From Arthrobacter sp. Leaf69 (GTDB taxonomy: Bacteria; Actinomycetota; Actinomycetes; Actinomycetales; Micrococcaceae), in the NCBI RefSeq assembly GCF_001422645.1, contig NZ_LMLR01000001.1, positions 436,325 through 500,324 of the forward strand: a stretch of DNA of 64,000 nt, written 5' to 3'. The notes below the pieces were generated by a model, which was given only the letters and a program-made list of their open reading frames with translations, did no database searches and was not told where the DNA came from. Both the position numbers and the translations under genes were made by a program. Below, piece after piece: positions 8,763 to 16,908 of the stretch; positions within the stretch are counted from its first letter, which is position 1, and the number at the start of each line of letters is the position of its first letter.

Positions 8763-8782
8763 GTGCGCTACGATTGCTGGAT

Positions 8783-8811
8783 TTAACATTCGGGCCGTAA
8801 TGGCGTAGTGT
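8783..8811 (+). promoter_or_regulatory. infA operon promoter
   Basis: TTAACA (8783-8788) and TAGTGT (8806-8811) are spaced by 17 bases, close to vegetative consensus. Transcription from about 8818 gives a leader of about 120 bases before infA. It lies in the gap after the inserted peptidase gene, so infA can be expressed independently of map. Confidence 0.6.
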
Positions 8812-8939
8812 TGTCTGTTGGTTGTCTGCCCTGTTGTGCCCTTTTGTGGCCGGGAGGCATCAGCCAATCAATCAAAAACGTCCGCGGTCATTTCCGGTGC
8901 AAGCCAGAGGGCTGCGGCAAACAACAGTTAGCGGAGGGT

Positions 8940-9161
8940 ATGGCCAAGAAGGACGGGGTCATTGAGATCGAGGGCGTTGTGACCGAGGCGCTGCCCAACG
9001 CGATGTTTCGCGTTGAGCTCACCAACAAGCACATCGTTCTGGCACACATCTCTGGAAAGATGCGCCAGCACTACATCAGGATTCTCCCTGAGGACCGGGT
9101 AGTGGTGGAGCTGAGCCCGTACGACCTGACACGTGGTCGTATCGTCTACCGCTACAAATAA
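8940..9161 (+). CDS. infA: Translation initiation factor IF-1
   Basis: IF-1 occupies the ribosomal A site during initiation. The 73-residue OB-fold protein starts [12 protein letters not shown] and ends RGRIVYRYK, standard length. The frame is open further upstream, but ATG 8940 follows a GCGGAGGG site and matches the family start. It leads the alpha-type operon. Confidence 0.97.
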   Translation: MAKKDGVIEIEGVVTEALPNAMFRVELTNKHIVLAHISGKMRQHYIRILPEDRVVVELSPYDLTRGRIVYRYK

Positions 9162-9230
9162 ACACTGGGCGGCCAGAGCAACAGCCGAAGGCCGGTCCAG
9201 CTGACCAACTGCAACACGCAAAGGAATGCC

Positions 9231-9344
9231 ATGAAGGTCAAGCCGAGCGTCAAGCAGATCTGCGAAAAGTGCAAAGTGATCCGCCGTAATGGCCGGGTCA
9301 TGGTGATCTGCGAGAACCCGCGCCACAAGCAGCGCCAGGGCTAA
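9231..9344 (+). CDS. rpmJ: 50S ribosomal protein L36, zinc-binding type
   Basis: This 37-residue protein of the large subunit begins [15 protein letters not shown]. The zinc ligands C11, C14, C27 and H32 are all present, so it is the C+ form. An AAGGAA ribosome site precedes the ATG, and it follows infA by 69 bases, the conserved order. In other bacteria the zinc form is typically replaced under zinc starvation by a paralogue elsewhere; none is seen here. Confidence 0.95.
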   Translation: MKVKPSVKQICEKCKVIRRNGRVMVICENPRHKQRQG

Positions 9345-9526
9345 TTTCCCTCTCGGGAAATCCTGGGTTGCTAACCCACGCAAGTAAATAAAGGCAGCAC
9401 AAGCTGATCTGGGACATTGAGCACTAACGAGTCCGGACAGCTAACCCCCGGTCGGAGGCTGGGGCCGTACGGATCGTGCGGGTGTACTGCCTACGACCTC
9501 CGGTTTATTCAAGGAGCACTGCCACT

Positions 9527-9901
9527 ATGGCTCGTCTCGCTGGCGTAGACATTCCCCGCGAAAAGCGGCTGGAAATTGCGCTTACTTACATCTACGGCGT
9601 GGGCAAGACCCGTGCACACGAAACCCTGGCTGCCACCGGCATCAGCGCGGACGTTCGGGTCAAGGACCTGTCCGACGCCGAGCTCGTCCAGCTGCGTGAC
9701 TACATTGAAGGCAACTACAAGGTTGAGGGTGACCTTCGCCGCGAAGTAGCAGCAGATATCCGCCGCAAGGTTGAAATCGGCAGCTACGAAGGTATTCGCC
9801 ACCGTAAGGGCCTGCCCGTACGCGGACAGCGCACGAAGACCAACGCGCGTACCCGCAAGGGTCCGAAGCGCACCGTCGCAGGCAAGAAGAAGACGCGCTA
9901 G
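9527..9901 (+). CDS. rpsM: 30S ribosomal protein S13
   Basis: S13 sits in the 30S head and contacts the P-site tRNA and L5. The 124-residue product starts [20 protein letters not shown] and ends in the basic tail [13 protein letters not shown] 9527 was chosen because AAGGAG lies 10 bases upstream and the N-terminus is canonical, although the frame is open from 9476. The 182-base gap after rpmJ holds two short hairpins (ATTTCCC-TCTC-GGGAAAT and GGGTT-GCT-AACCC) and may contain a secondary promoter. Confidence 0.96.
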   Translation: MARLAGVDIPREKRLEIALTYIYGVGKTRAHETLAATGISADVRVKDLSDAELVQLRDYIEGNYKVEGDLRREVAADIRRKVEIGSYEGIRHRKGLPVRGQRTKTNARTRKGPKRTVAGKKKTR

Positions 9902-9952
9902 TCCCTGAGGGACTAACTCGGCTTCCCCCGATAACTTTCTGTAGGAGAAAAA

Positions 9953-10354
9953 ATGCCCCCGAAGACTCGTGGCGCGGTTCGCAAGCCGCGTAAGAAGGAC
10001 AAGAAGAATATCGCGCTGGGCCAGGCGCACATCAAGAGCACCTTTAACAACACCATCGTGTCCATCACGGACCCGAACGGTGCTGTCATCTCCTGGGCTT
10101 CGTCCGGTGAGGTTGGTTTCAAGGGCTCACGTAAGTCCACCCCGTTCGCAGCCCAGATGGCCGCCGAAGCCGCCGCAAAGCGTGCACAGGAGCACGGTAT
10201 GCGCAAGGTCGACGTATTCGTCAAGGGACCGGGTTCCGGACGCGAAACGGCTATCCGTTCGCTGCAGGCCGCTGGCCTCGAGGTTGGGTCCATCCAGGAT
10301 GTCACCCCCAGCGCCCACAACGGCTGCCGTCCGCCGAAGCGCCGCCGCGTCTAA
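9953..10354 (+). CDS. rpsK: 30S ribosomal protein S11
   Basis: S11 lines the 30S platform near the mRNA exit. The 133-residue product has the signature [16 protein letters not shown] and ends [24 protein letters not shown] site precedes the ATG. In many bacteria rpsD follows; here rpoA comes next, so S4 must be encoded elsewhere. Confidence 0.97.
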   Translation: MPPKTRGAVRKPRKKDKKNIALGQAHIKSTFNNTIVSITDPNGAVISWASSGEVGFKGSRKSTPFAAQMAAEAAAKRAQEHGMRKVDVFVKGPGSGRETAIRSLQAAGLEVGSIQDVTPSAHNGCRPPKRRRV

Positions 10355-10374
10355 GGCTTTCCAACGCACCGGTG

Positions 10375-10404
10375 CTTGCCCGGACCCTCTCGGGTCCGGG
10401 CAGG
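10375..10404 (+). terminator. Strong hairpin between rpsK and rpoA
   Basis: GCCCGGACCC (10378-10387) and GGGTCCGGGC (10392-10401) form a perfect 10-bp stem with a TCTC loop, extendable by 3 pairs. There is no T tract, so it more likely attenuates or stabilises message ends than fully terminates. It would lower rpoA expression relative to the ribosomal genes. Confidence 0.5.
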
Positions 10405-10487
10405 CCCGGCGGCGTTAAGTCTTCAGACCGATCTTTCCACCACCTGTGTTGCGTCATATAGCGGATGCTCGCCGAAAGGAAACCTAA

Positions 10488-11498
10488 GTGCTCATTGCAC
10501 AGCGCCCCACCCTCTCCGAAGAGGTCGTCTCCGACAACCGCTCCCGTTTCATCATTGAACCGCTGGAGCCCGGTTTCGGTTACACCCTCGGAAACTCCCT
10601 CCGCCGTACCCTGCTCTCCTCCATCCCCGGTGCCTCTGTCACGAGCATCCGGATCGATGGCGTGCTGCACGAGTTCACCACGGTTCCGGGTGTCAAGGAA
10701 GATGTCACTGAGATCATCCTGAACATCAAGAACCTGTCGGTTTCCTCCGAGCACGACGAGCCGGTTGTTGCTTACCTGCGCAAGCAGGGCCCGGGAGTCG
10801 TCACCGCCGCGGACATTGCTCCGCCGGCCGGCGTCGAATTCCACAACCCGGATCTGCACATTGCCACGCTGAACTCGAAGGGCAAGTTCGAACTCGAACT
10901 GACCATCGAGCGCGGCCGCGGCTACGTTTCGGCAGCTCAGAACAAGTCCGGCGACTCCGAGATCGGCCGCATTCCGGTCGACTCGATCTACTCGCCGGTC
11001 CTAAAGGTTACTTTCCGCGTGGAAGCTACCCGTGTTGAGCAGCGCACTGACTTCGACAAGCTCATTGTCGACGTCGAGACCAAGCAGGCCATCGCTCCGC
11101 GCGATGCCGTTGCGTCGGCAGGTACCACCCTGGTGGAACTGTTCGGTCTGGCCCGCGAGCTGAACACCGCAGCTGAAGGTATCGAGATTGGCCCGTCGCC
11201 GACGGACGCTGCCCTGGCAGCGGACATGGCCCTGCCGATCGAGGATCTGGACCTCACTGTCCGTTCCTACAACTGCCTCAAGCGTGAGGGCATCCACACC
11301 GTGGGTGAACTCGTGGCCCGCTCCGAGGCCGACCTCATGGACATCCGTAACTTCGGTGCGAAGTCCATCGATGAGGTCAAGGCAAAGCTGGTTGAACTGG
11401 GCCTGTCCCTCAAGGACTCGCCTCCCGGTTTTGACCTCGCAGCACGCGCCGCAGCAATTGAAGAGGACGACGCCGCTTTCAGCGACGACGAGCTCTAA
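10488..11498 (+). CDS. rpoA: DNA-directed RNA polymerase subunit alpha
   Basis: Alpha dimerises to nucleate RNA polymerase assembly and contacts UP elements and activators. The 336-residue protein has the N-terminal assembly domain ([20 protein letters not shown], about residues 18-37). After a linker comes the C-terminal helix-hairpin-helix domain (about 255-320, with [16 protein letters not shown] and [10 protein letters not shown]). The GTG start follows GAAAGGA. Confidence 0.97.
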   Translation: MLIAQRPTLSEEVVSDNRSRFIIEPLEPGFGYTLGNSLRRTLLSSIPGASVTSIRIDGVLHEFTTVPGVKEDVTEIILNIKNLSVSSEHDEPVVAYLRKQGPGVVTAADIAPPAGVEFHNPDLHIATLNSKGKFELELTIERGRGYVSAAQNKSGDSEIGRIPVDSIYSPVLKVTFRVEATRVEQRTDFDKLIVDVETKQAIAPRDAVASAGTTLVELFGLARELNTAAEGIEIGPSPTDAALAADMALPIEDLDLTVRSYNCLKREGIHTVGELVARSEADLMDIRNFGAKSIDEVKAKLVELGLSLKDSPPGFDLAARAAAIEEDDAAFSDDEL

Positions 11499-11574
11499 CA
11501 AACAGATCTTGGCCCGCGGGCTGATGCACCACGGTGTGCGCAGCCCAACGGCTTCCATATGAGGAGAAACTATT

Positions 11575-12153
11575 ATGCCTACCCCCGCTAAGGGTCCGCG
11601 CCTCGGAGGCGGAGCGGCTCACGAGCGTCTTATGCTCGCGAACCTGTCCGCCGCACTGTTCGAGCACAAGCGGATCACCACCACGGTGACCAAGGCCAAG
11701 CGACTGAAGCCCTACGCCGAGCGTCTGGTGACTTTCGCCAAGCGTGGCGACCTGGCTTCCCGCCGTCGTGTGCTCGGCCTGATCAGCAACAAGGGCGTCG
11801 TCCACGAGCTGTTCACCGATATTGCACAGGCAGTGGAGAACCGCAACGGCGGCTACACCCGCATCACCAAGATCGGCAACCGCAAGGGCGACAACGCTCC
11901 CATGGCTGTCATCGAACTGGTTCTCGAACCGGTTTCCGCTAAGCAGGCAGTTGTAGCCGAGGCTACGTCCGCCGCCAAGCGCGATGCTGACAAGAAGGAC
12001 GCTGACAAGGCAGAAGCTGCTCCGGTTGCCGAGACCGAAGCTGCTGAAACCGAAGAGGCTCCGGCCGCTGAAGCTGCCGAGACTGAAGCAGCTACCGAAG
12101 AGGCTCCGGCCGCTGAGGAAGCAGACGCCAAGGCCGAGAAGGACGCGAAGTAA
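11575..12153 (+). CDS. rplQ: 50S ribosomal protein L17 with an acidic Ala/Glu C-terminal tail
   Basis: L17 is a large-subunit protein near the exit tunnel. The core (residues 1-125) starts [21 protein letters not shown] and ends VIELVLEP, the usual L17 extent. About 65 further residues form an Ala/Glu/Lys tail built from repeats. A 23-base unit recurs exactly at 12049-12071 and 12094-12116, giving a 15-residue period. Such tails are seen in some actinobacterial L17 proteins; the function is unknown. TGAGGAGAAAC precedes the ATG. Confidence 0.95.
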   Translation: MPTPAKGPRLGGGAAHERLMLANLSAALFEHKRITTTVTKAKRLKPYAERLVTFAKRGDLASRRRVLGLISNKGVVHELFTDIAQAVENRNGGYTRITKIGNRKGDNAPMAVIELVLEPVSAKQAVVAEATSAAKRDADKKDADKAEAAPVAETEAAETEEAPAAEAAETEAATEEAPAAEEADAKAEKDAK

Positions 12154-12169
12154 TTCGCTGATTTCTTCG

Positions 12170-12187
12170 CATAGACTTAAGTCTATG
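12170..12187 (+). promoter_or_regulatory. 18-bp palindrome with truA -10 element and start codon
   Basis: CATAGACTTAAGTCTATG is a perfect palindrome whose last three bases are the truA ATG. It contains TAGACT (12172-12177), a good -10 element ending 7 bases before the ATG, as expected for leaderless transcription. The palindrome could also be an operator, or fold to hide the start codon in read-through mRNA from rplQ. Confidence 0.5.
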
Positions 12188-13075
12188 AACCACCAGAAAC
12201 CCGCGGCCCCCGTTACAGGGGGCGGCGGGTTTCTGCGTATCCGGCTTGATCTTGCGTACGACGGCGGACCCTTCAACGGGTGGGCTGTCCAGCCCGGCCG
12301 GCGCACCGTTCAGGGCGCATTGGAAGAGGCCCTGGCGCTGCTGATCCGCCGGCCCATCAGGGTCACCGTCGCCGGACGGACCGACGCCGGTGTGCACGCC
12401 CGCGGGCAGGTGGTCCACGTGGACCTCAGCGAGGCGGAGTGGCTGGGACTGAACCGCGGCGTGGAGCTGGACCCGTCGGTGGCGCTGCTGCGGCGCCTCC
12501 GCGGTGCTCTCAGCCGCGGGCTCGGAGACCTTACCGGGGCCATTGAAGTCCACCGCGTTTCCATCGCACCCGTTGGCTTCGACGCCCGGTTCTCCGCGCT
12601 CTGGCGCCGCTACAGCTACCGGATCGCGGACGGCCAGGCCCGCTGGGACCCCCTGGGCCGCACGTCGACGCTGTGGCACAAGGACCAGCTGGACGTCGGG
12701 CTGCTCAACGAGGGCGCGTCGCAGCTGCTGGGACTCCAGGATTTCCGCTCCTACTGCAAGCCACGGGAAGGCGCCACGACCATCCGGGAGCTGCAGCGCT
12801 TCGAGTTTTCCCGTGGCGCCGACGGCGTCCTGGTGGCCACTGTCCAGGCCGATGCGTTCTGCCACAACATGGTCCGCTCGCTGGTCGGCTCGGCGCTGTA
12901 TGTCGGTGCCGGCGTCGAGAAGCCGGGCTGGCTGCACGAACGGCTGCTCGCCCGGCAGCGGGACGCCAGATCCGTGCTCGCCGCCCCGCATCCGCTGGTC
13001 CTGGAAGAGGTGGCCTACCCGTCGGCCAGCGGGCTGCTGGCCAGGGCCGAGCTGACGCGCGCCCGGCGCCAGTAA
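12185..13075 (+). CDS. truA: tRNA pseudouridine(38-40) synthase TruA
   Basis: TruA converts uridines 38-40 of the tRNA anticodon arm to pseudouridine. The 296-residue protein has LDLAYDGGPFNGW and the catalytic motif AGRTDAGVHARGQ, with D67 as the nucleophilic aspartate. The C-terminal motif FCHNMVRSLVG is also present. ATG 12185 was chosen because the homologous region starts shortly after it; an upstream extension would run through rplQ out of frame. It normally precedes rplM-rpsI; here an 18-kb block intervenes. Confidence 0.93.
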   Translation: MNHQKPAAPVTGGGGFLRIRLDLAYDGGPFNGWAVQPGRRTVQGALEEALALLIRRPIRVTVAGRTDAGVHARGQVVHVDLSEAEWLGLNRGVELDPSVALLRRLRGALSRGLGDLTGAIEVHRVSIAPVGFDARFSALWRRYSYRIADGQARWDPLGRTSTLWHKDQLDVGLLNEGASQLLGLQDFRSYCKPREGATTIRELQRFEFSRGADGVLVATVQADAFCHNMVRSLVGSALYVGAGVEKPGWLHERLLARQRDARSVLAAPHPLVLEEVAYPSASGLLARAELTRARRQ

Positions 13076-13109
13076 TCCGGCGCCAGTACCAACCGCCCGG
13101 ACCAGGGTG

Positions 13110-14513
13110 CTAGAAGGCCGGCGGGGCCGCCTCCGCGGGGAGCTCCACGGTGAAGGTACTCCCGCGGCCGGGCCGCGAGCTGCAGGAAATCGAACCGCCA
13201 TGCCGTTCCACGATCGCCTTGGTGATGGACAGGCCCAGCCCGGCACCGGGAATGGAGCCCTCGCGGACCGCCGGGCTGCGGAAGAACCGGGTGAAGACCC
13301 GTGCGGCGTCGGCAGCCGTCATCCCCATGCCGTCATCCGCCACGTGCAGCAGCACCCGTTCGCCGGCCGTGCTGGCGGAGACACGCACAGTGCCGCCGTC
13401 GGGGGAATACTTGATGGCGTTGGAAACGAGGTTGTCGAGGGCCTGGCCGATCCGCAACGGATCAACATGGGCCCAGAGCGGGGCGGGAAGGTCCATGGAG
13501 AGCGCAACCCGGGAGGCCTGGGCGTGGGCCTGAGCCGAGCCCAGGCTGGCTTCGACCAAGCTGGACAAGTCGGTCCGGCGGGGGTGGACGTGCACAGTGG
13601 AGTTGGCGGACATCAACAGGTCCGAGACGAGGGCCAGCAGCCGCTCCGCGTTGCGTTGCGCCACCTCGATCCGGCGCACGGTGGTGGTGGAGAGCTCGGC
13701 AGAGTCACCAAGCGCCAGGTCCAGGTTGCCTATGATCGAGGTCAACGGGGTCCGGAACTCGTGGGAGACGGTGGAGACGACGTCGTCCTTGACGGCCAGG
13801 GCATCGACCAGCCCCGTGACCTCGTTGAACACAACGACGGCGCCCCGGAAGCCGCCAACATCATCCCGCAGCGGGCGTGCGCCGGTTGAAACCACCCGGC
13901 AGCCCGGTGCCTCGCCGAAGCGCACGAGGTAGTCCGCGAAGGACTCGCCGGACGCGGCCCGCCGGATGGGACGGCGTTCGAGGGAGAGCGGAGTGGCCTG
14001 ATCCTGGCCGGTGAGCAGGAGTTGGGCCTCCCCGGTCTCGTGTGCGGCACCCGCGGGCGCCGCAGACTTTTCAAGTTCCGACTGCCAGCTGTTGGTCAGC
14101 AGACGCCGGCCGGCGGCGTCGACCGCAACAATACCGACGTCGACAGTGTCCAGGATCGTGTTAAGCAGGCGTTCGCGCTCCCGGCTGTCCGCGAGCAGTG
14201 CCTGCAGCTCCGCTTCCTTGGCGCCGGTCCGGCGCTGTTCCTCGCGCAGCCGTGCCCGGGCAAGGCTCAGGGCGAAAGAAGCGGAAAGGGTGACGCCCGC
14301 CGCGAGCACCACAGCGGCGGTCAGCCCCGGGGCCTCGAGGAGGCCCGGCCAGCCGACGGCAGCCGCCAGCCCCGCAGCAGCCGCCAGCCCCGCAGCAGCC
14401 GCCAGCCCGGCAGCAACCGCCAGTGCCAATGGGAGGTGTCGCACCACCCACGCGCGCGGACCCAAGGCCTTGCCGAAACCGTCCGCACGCCGGACGTGCT
14501 GCTGTTCACTCAC
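13110..14513 (-). CDS. Membrane sensor histidine kinase
   Basis: This is the sensor of a two-component system. The 467-residue protein has a short cytoplasmic N-terminus, two hydrophobic segments (about 27-54 and 64-84) and a linker coil (85-115). A PAS-like domain follows (about 118-230), then HisKA with phosphoacceptor H251 in VSHEFRTPL, and HATPase_c with N box DNLVSNAIKYS, G1 DDGMGM and G2 GAGLGLSI. The first membrane helix is encoded by an 18-base tandem repeat (14365-14418) and reads AGLAAA three times. GTG 14513 is chosen over an upstream ATG at 14573, which would add 20 unlikely residues. It is divergent from the response regulator. Confidence 0.85.
   Translation of the reverse strand: MSEQQHVRRADGFGKALGPRAWVVRHLPLALAVAAGLAAAAGLAAAAGLAAAVGWPGLLEAPGLTAAVVLAAGVTLSASFALSLARARLREEQRRTGAKEAELQALLADSRERERLLNTILDTVDVGIVAVDAAGRRLLTNSWQSELEKSAAPAGAAHETGEAQLLLTGQDQATPLSLERRPIRRAASGESFADYLVRFGEAPGCRVVSTGARPLRDDVGGFRGAVVVFNEVTGLVDALAVKDDVVSTVSHEFRTPLTSIIGNLDLALGDSAELSTTTVRRIEVAQRNAERLLALVSDLLMSANSTVHVHPRRTDLSSLVEASLGSAQAHAQASRVALSMDLPAPLWAHVDPLRIGQALDNLVSNAIKYSPDGGTVRVSASTAGERVLLHVADDGMGMTAADAARVFTRFFRSPAVREGSIPGAGLGLSITKAIVERHGGSISCSSRPGRGSTFTVELPAEAAPPAF
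14365..14418. repeat. 18-base tandem repeat inside the kinase gene
   Basis: Two perfect copies (14365-14382, 14383-14400) and a third copy with 16 of 18 bases matching encode repeats of a six-residue Ala/Gly/Leu unit in the first transmembrane helix. The period keeps the frame, so copy-number change would lengthen or shorten the helix without a frameshift. Confidence 0.85.
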
Positions 14514-14552
14514 TGAAGCCGCGCTCCCTTCCTGCTCCAGTTTTACACCTGT

Positions 14553-14570
14553 TGTCACATAAACTTGACA
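14553..14570. promoter_or_regulatory. Inverted repeat in the kinase/regulator intergenic region
   Basis: TGTCA-N8-TGACA lies in the 209-base gap between the divergent kinase and regulator genes, close to the kinase promoter side. A dyad of this size suits a dimeric DNA-binding protein such as the OmpR-type regulator itself. TATTCT at 14632-14637 is a candidate -10 for the regulator gene. Inference. Confidence 0.35.
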
Positions 14571-14722
14571 CAAAGTTGAGTATTCTGCCTTCTGTTACTG
14601 CGCCGTAACCGGGTTTTTCCCCCGGCATAGGTATTCTGGCAATGCCGGGTGGGGGCCGGGCGATGATCCCTGCCGGCGCACCCGCGTTGGCGAGTGGAGC
14701 AGGACCAGATGTGAGGGGGGCC

Positions 14723-15487
14723 ATGACCGACCTTGGAGTCGCCGTCGTAGTTGAAGACGACGTAGACGTTCGCAACCTTGTCGAAGCCGTGCTGAGCCAG
14801 GCGGGATTCGAAGTCCATTCGGCCGGGGAAGGCCGCGAAGGTGTGGACGCTGTCCGGCGTCTGGAGGCCAACGTAGTCACCCTGGACGTGGGGCTCCCTG
14901 ACATCGACGGCTTCGAAGTCCTCCGCCGGATCCGCCAGTTCAGCGATGCCTATGTGGTGATGTTGACGGCCCGCACTGACGAGCTGGACACGCTCACGGC
15001 GCTGCACACCGGGGCCGATGATTTTATGACGAAGCCGTTCCGCCCCCGCGAGCTGCGCGCCCGGGTGGCTGCCATGATGCGGCGCCCCCGCCAGGACACC
15101 ATCAGCGGTGTTGCCCAGCCGGCAGTTGCCGCGGAGTCCGCCGCCCCGCCGCGGGACTCCGTGCTCCGCCACAACGGGCTGGCCCTGAACCCGGACAGCC
15201 GCACTGTGACGGTCGATGGTGCGCCCGTCAGCCTGACCCGCAGCGAGTTCGACCTGCTGCATGCCTTGCTCAAGGGGGCCGGCGCCGTCCGGTCCAAGAC
15301 GGACCTGGTCCGCGTGGTGCGGGGCGAGTACTACAGGGCGGATGCGTACATCGGCGAATCCGACGAACGCGCTGTCGAAGTGCATATCGGAAACCTGCGG
15401 CGGAAGCTGCGCGAGGATCCCCTGCAGCCGCGCTGGCTTCAGACGATCCGCGGCGTGGGATACCGGCTCGCCCCGGAGCGGGACTAG
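14723..15487 (+). CDS. OmpR-family response regulator
   Basis: This is the output partner of the divergent histidine kinase. The 254-residue protein has a receiver domain (residues 1-120; acidic pair E11-D12-D13, phosphoacceptor D55 in TLDVGLPD, conserved TKPF lysine). An Ala/Pro-rich linker leads to a C-terminal winged helix (about 155-252, with SEFDLLHALL and IRGVGYRL). ATG 14723 follows GAGGGGGG; the frame is open from 14642. Its stop overlaps the stop of the convergent HPt-like gene by four bases. Proximity suggests it may regulate the tad loci; that is inference. Confidence 0.88.
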   Translation: MTDLGVAVVVEDDVDVRNLVEAVLSQAGFEVHSAGEGREGVDAVRRLEANVVTLDVGLPDIDGFEVLRRIRQFSDAYVVMLTARTDELDTLTALHTGADDFMTKPFRPRELRARVAAMMRRPRQDTISGVAQPAVAAESAAPPRDSVLRHNGLALNPDSRTVTVDGAPVSLTRSEFDLLHALLKGAGAVRSKTDLVRVVRGEYYRADAYIGESDERAVEVHIGNLRRKLREDPLQPRWLQTIRGVGYRLAPERD

Positions 15488-15930
15488 CTCTCCCAGAGAA
15501 TGTAGCTGTACTGCAGCTCATCCACCGTTTCGCTGCCGCTCTCGGCCACCTCGCCCAGCAGTGTGCCGGCCCGGTCCATGTCGCCGCCGCGGACCGCCGC
15601 CTCCAGCTCCCCGGCAAGCCGGGCGAGCTGCACGCCGCCCACCATGGCCGAGGACGTTTTCAGGCTCAGCACCGCCTCCAGGGAGCCGGCCTGGTCCCGG
15701 CGGTCCAGCGCCGACGCCAGCGCGTTGTAGCGCTGGTCCCACATCTTGGCGTAGTCCCGGGCGAACCCCTTGGCGACCGACGGGCTTTCCAGCTGCACAC
15801 CCAGGTCCTGCAGTGCCGCGGGGTCCACAAGCGGGGCTGCGTCAGGGACGGCAAGCCCTGATCCGCCGGCGGCTGCGGGGGCGAAAGCGGTGTTGGCGTC
15901 GCCGCCGTCGGGGGCACTGAGAAAGGACAT
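15484..15930 (-). CDS. HPt-like protein lacking the phosphoacceptor histidine
   Basis: The 148-residue protein has an Ala/Gly/Asp-rich N-terminus (1-45) and a helical domain that aligns with histidine phosphotransfer proteins. The usual AHxLKssSaxlGa motif reads AVLSLKTSSAMVGG at residues 86-99. The histidine position is L88, and there is no histidine anywhere in the protein. It therefore cannot relay phosphate by the standard route. It is the last gene downstream of tad locus 1 (86 bases after tadC) and converges on the response regulator. Start ATG 15930 was preferred to an upstream GC-rich extension. Confidence 0.7.
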   Translation of the reverse strand: MSFLSAPDGGDANTAFAPAAAGGSGLAVPDAAPLVDPAALQDLGVQLESPSVAKGFARDYAKMWDQRYNALASALDRRDQAGSLEAVLSLKTSSAMVGGVQLARLAGELEAAVRGGDMDRAGTLLGEVAESGSETVDELQYSYILWES

Positions 15931-16016
15931 GCGACCACGGTACTTCCTGTCACGGCCGAGACCCCGCACTCCGGGTGATCCTGCGGAAAACTTGTGGCAT
16001 TCCGGCGACGGCGGCG

Positions 16017-16901
16017 CTATTGGCCGCTGAACGTGTCAATCGCGTTGATGACGGCGGGGCCCAGGACGGCAATAAAGAGCACCGGGAAGATGAAGAAAAG
16101 CAACGGGAACAGGATGGTCACGGGCAGCTTCATGGCCTTTTCCTCGGCCCGCTGCCGGCGCTTGACCCGCATCACCTTCGCCTGGATCCGGAGCACCCGG
16201 CTGATGGCGATGCCATAGGTGTCTGCCTGCACCACCGCCTGGACGAAGCTGCGCAGCTCCGGGATGTTCGTCCGCTCGGACAACGCCAGATACGACTCGC
16301 GGCGGCTCCGGCCCACCTGCATGTCCTGCAGCGTCCGCACGAGTTCCTCGGCGAGTGGCCCTTTGCCGTTCTCGCCCGCCCGGGCCATGGCTCCCTCGAA
16401 ACCCAGGCCCGCCTCCACGGAGATGAGCATCTGGTCGAGGGTGTTGGCGAGTTCCAGCTGCATAATTTTCTGCCGCTCCTGGCCCTTGCTGTACAGCAGC
16501 AGGTCGGGGATGAAATAGCCCAGCAGTACTACAAAAACGCCCACCAGCTTGATGATCGGCGTCGGACCGCTGGAACTGATGTAGAAGCCGAGCGCGGCGC
16601 CCACGATCCCCAGCAGCGGCTTCGCCGCCAGGACCCGTCCCAGCGGCAGCGAAGCGGGACGTCCGGCGAGCGACAGCAGCTTGTCGAGCCTGCGCACGTA
16701 CCCGGCGGGCGTCAGCCGGTAGCCGAGCCGCTCCAGCAGCCTGCTCTGGTTCTGCTCCGTATGCCCGGCGGCGTCCGAGCCGAGGGCAAGCATCGTGCGG
16801 ATGGCCCGCTGGGAGGGGCGGTCAACGGACAACAGCGACCACACCAGGTACCCCAGCGGAACGGAGACCAACAGCACGGAAAGCAGGACAAGGGAGTTCA
16901 C
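16017..16901 (-). CDS. tadC: Tad locus 1: inner-membrane platform protein TadC
   Basis: TadC is one of the paired GspF-type membrane platform proteins that couple the TadA ATPase to Flp pilin assembly. The 294-residue product has an N-terminal helix, two central helices and a C-terminal pair. Between them is the T2SSF domain with the conserved run LDQMLISVEAGLGFEGAM. The C-terminal half is very close to the copy at 23328-24209; the N-terminal 70 residues have diverged. The GTG start lies 7 bases after tadB, with TGAGGCGG as ribosome site. Confidence 0.88.
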   Translation of the reverse strand: MNSLVLLSVLLVSVPLGYLVWSLLSVDRPSQRAIRTMLALGSDAAGHTEQNQSRLLERLGYRLTPAGYVRRLDKLLSLAGRPASLPLGRVLAAKPLLGIVGAALGFYISSSGPTPIIKLVGVFVVLLGYFIPDLLLYSKGQERQKIMQLELANTLDQMLISVEAGLGFEGAMARAGENGKGPLAEELVRTLQDMQVGRSRRESYLALSERTNIPELRSFVQAVVQADTYGIAISRVLRIQAKVMRVKRRQRAEEKAMKLPVTILFPLLFFIFPVLFIAVLGPAVINAIDTFSGQ

Positions 16902-16908
16902 GGCCGCC

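Noticed and set aside
13060-13090. Direct repeat CCGGCGCCAGTA at the end of truA as an attachment site
   Set aside because: The two copies are 14 bases apart within and just after the truA stop; no integrase or matching far copy was found.
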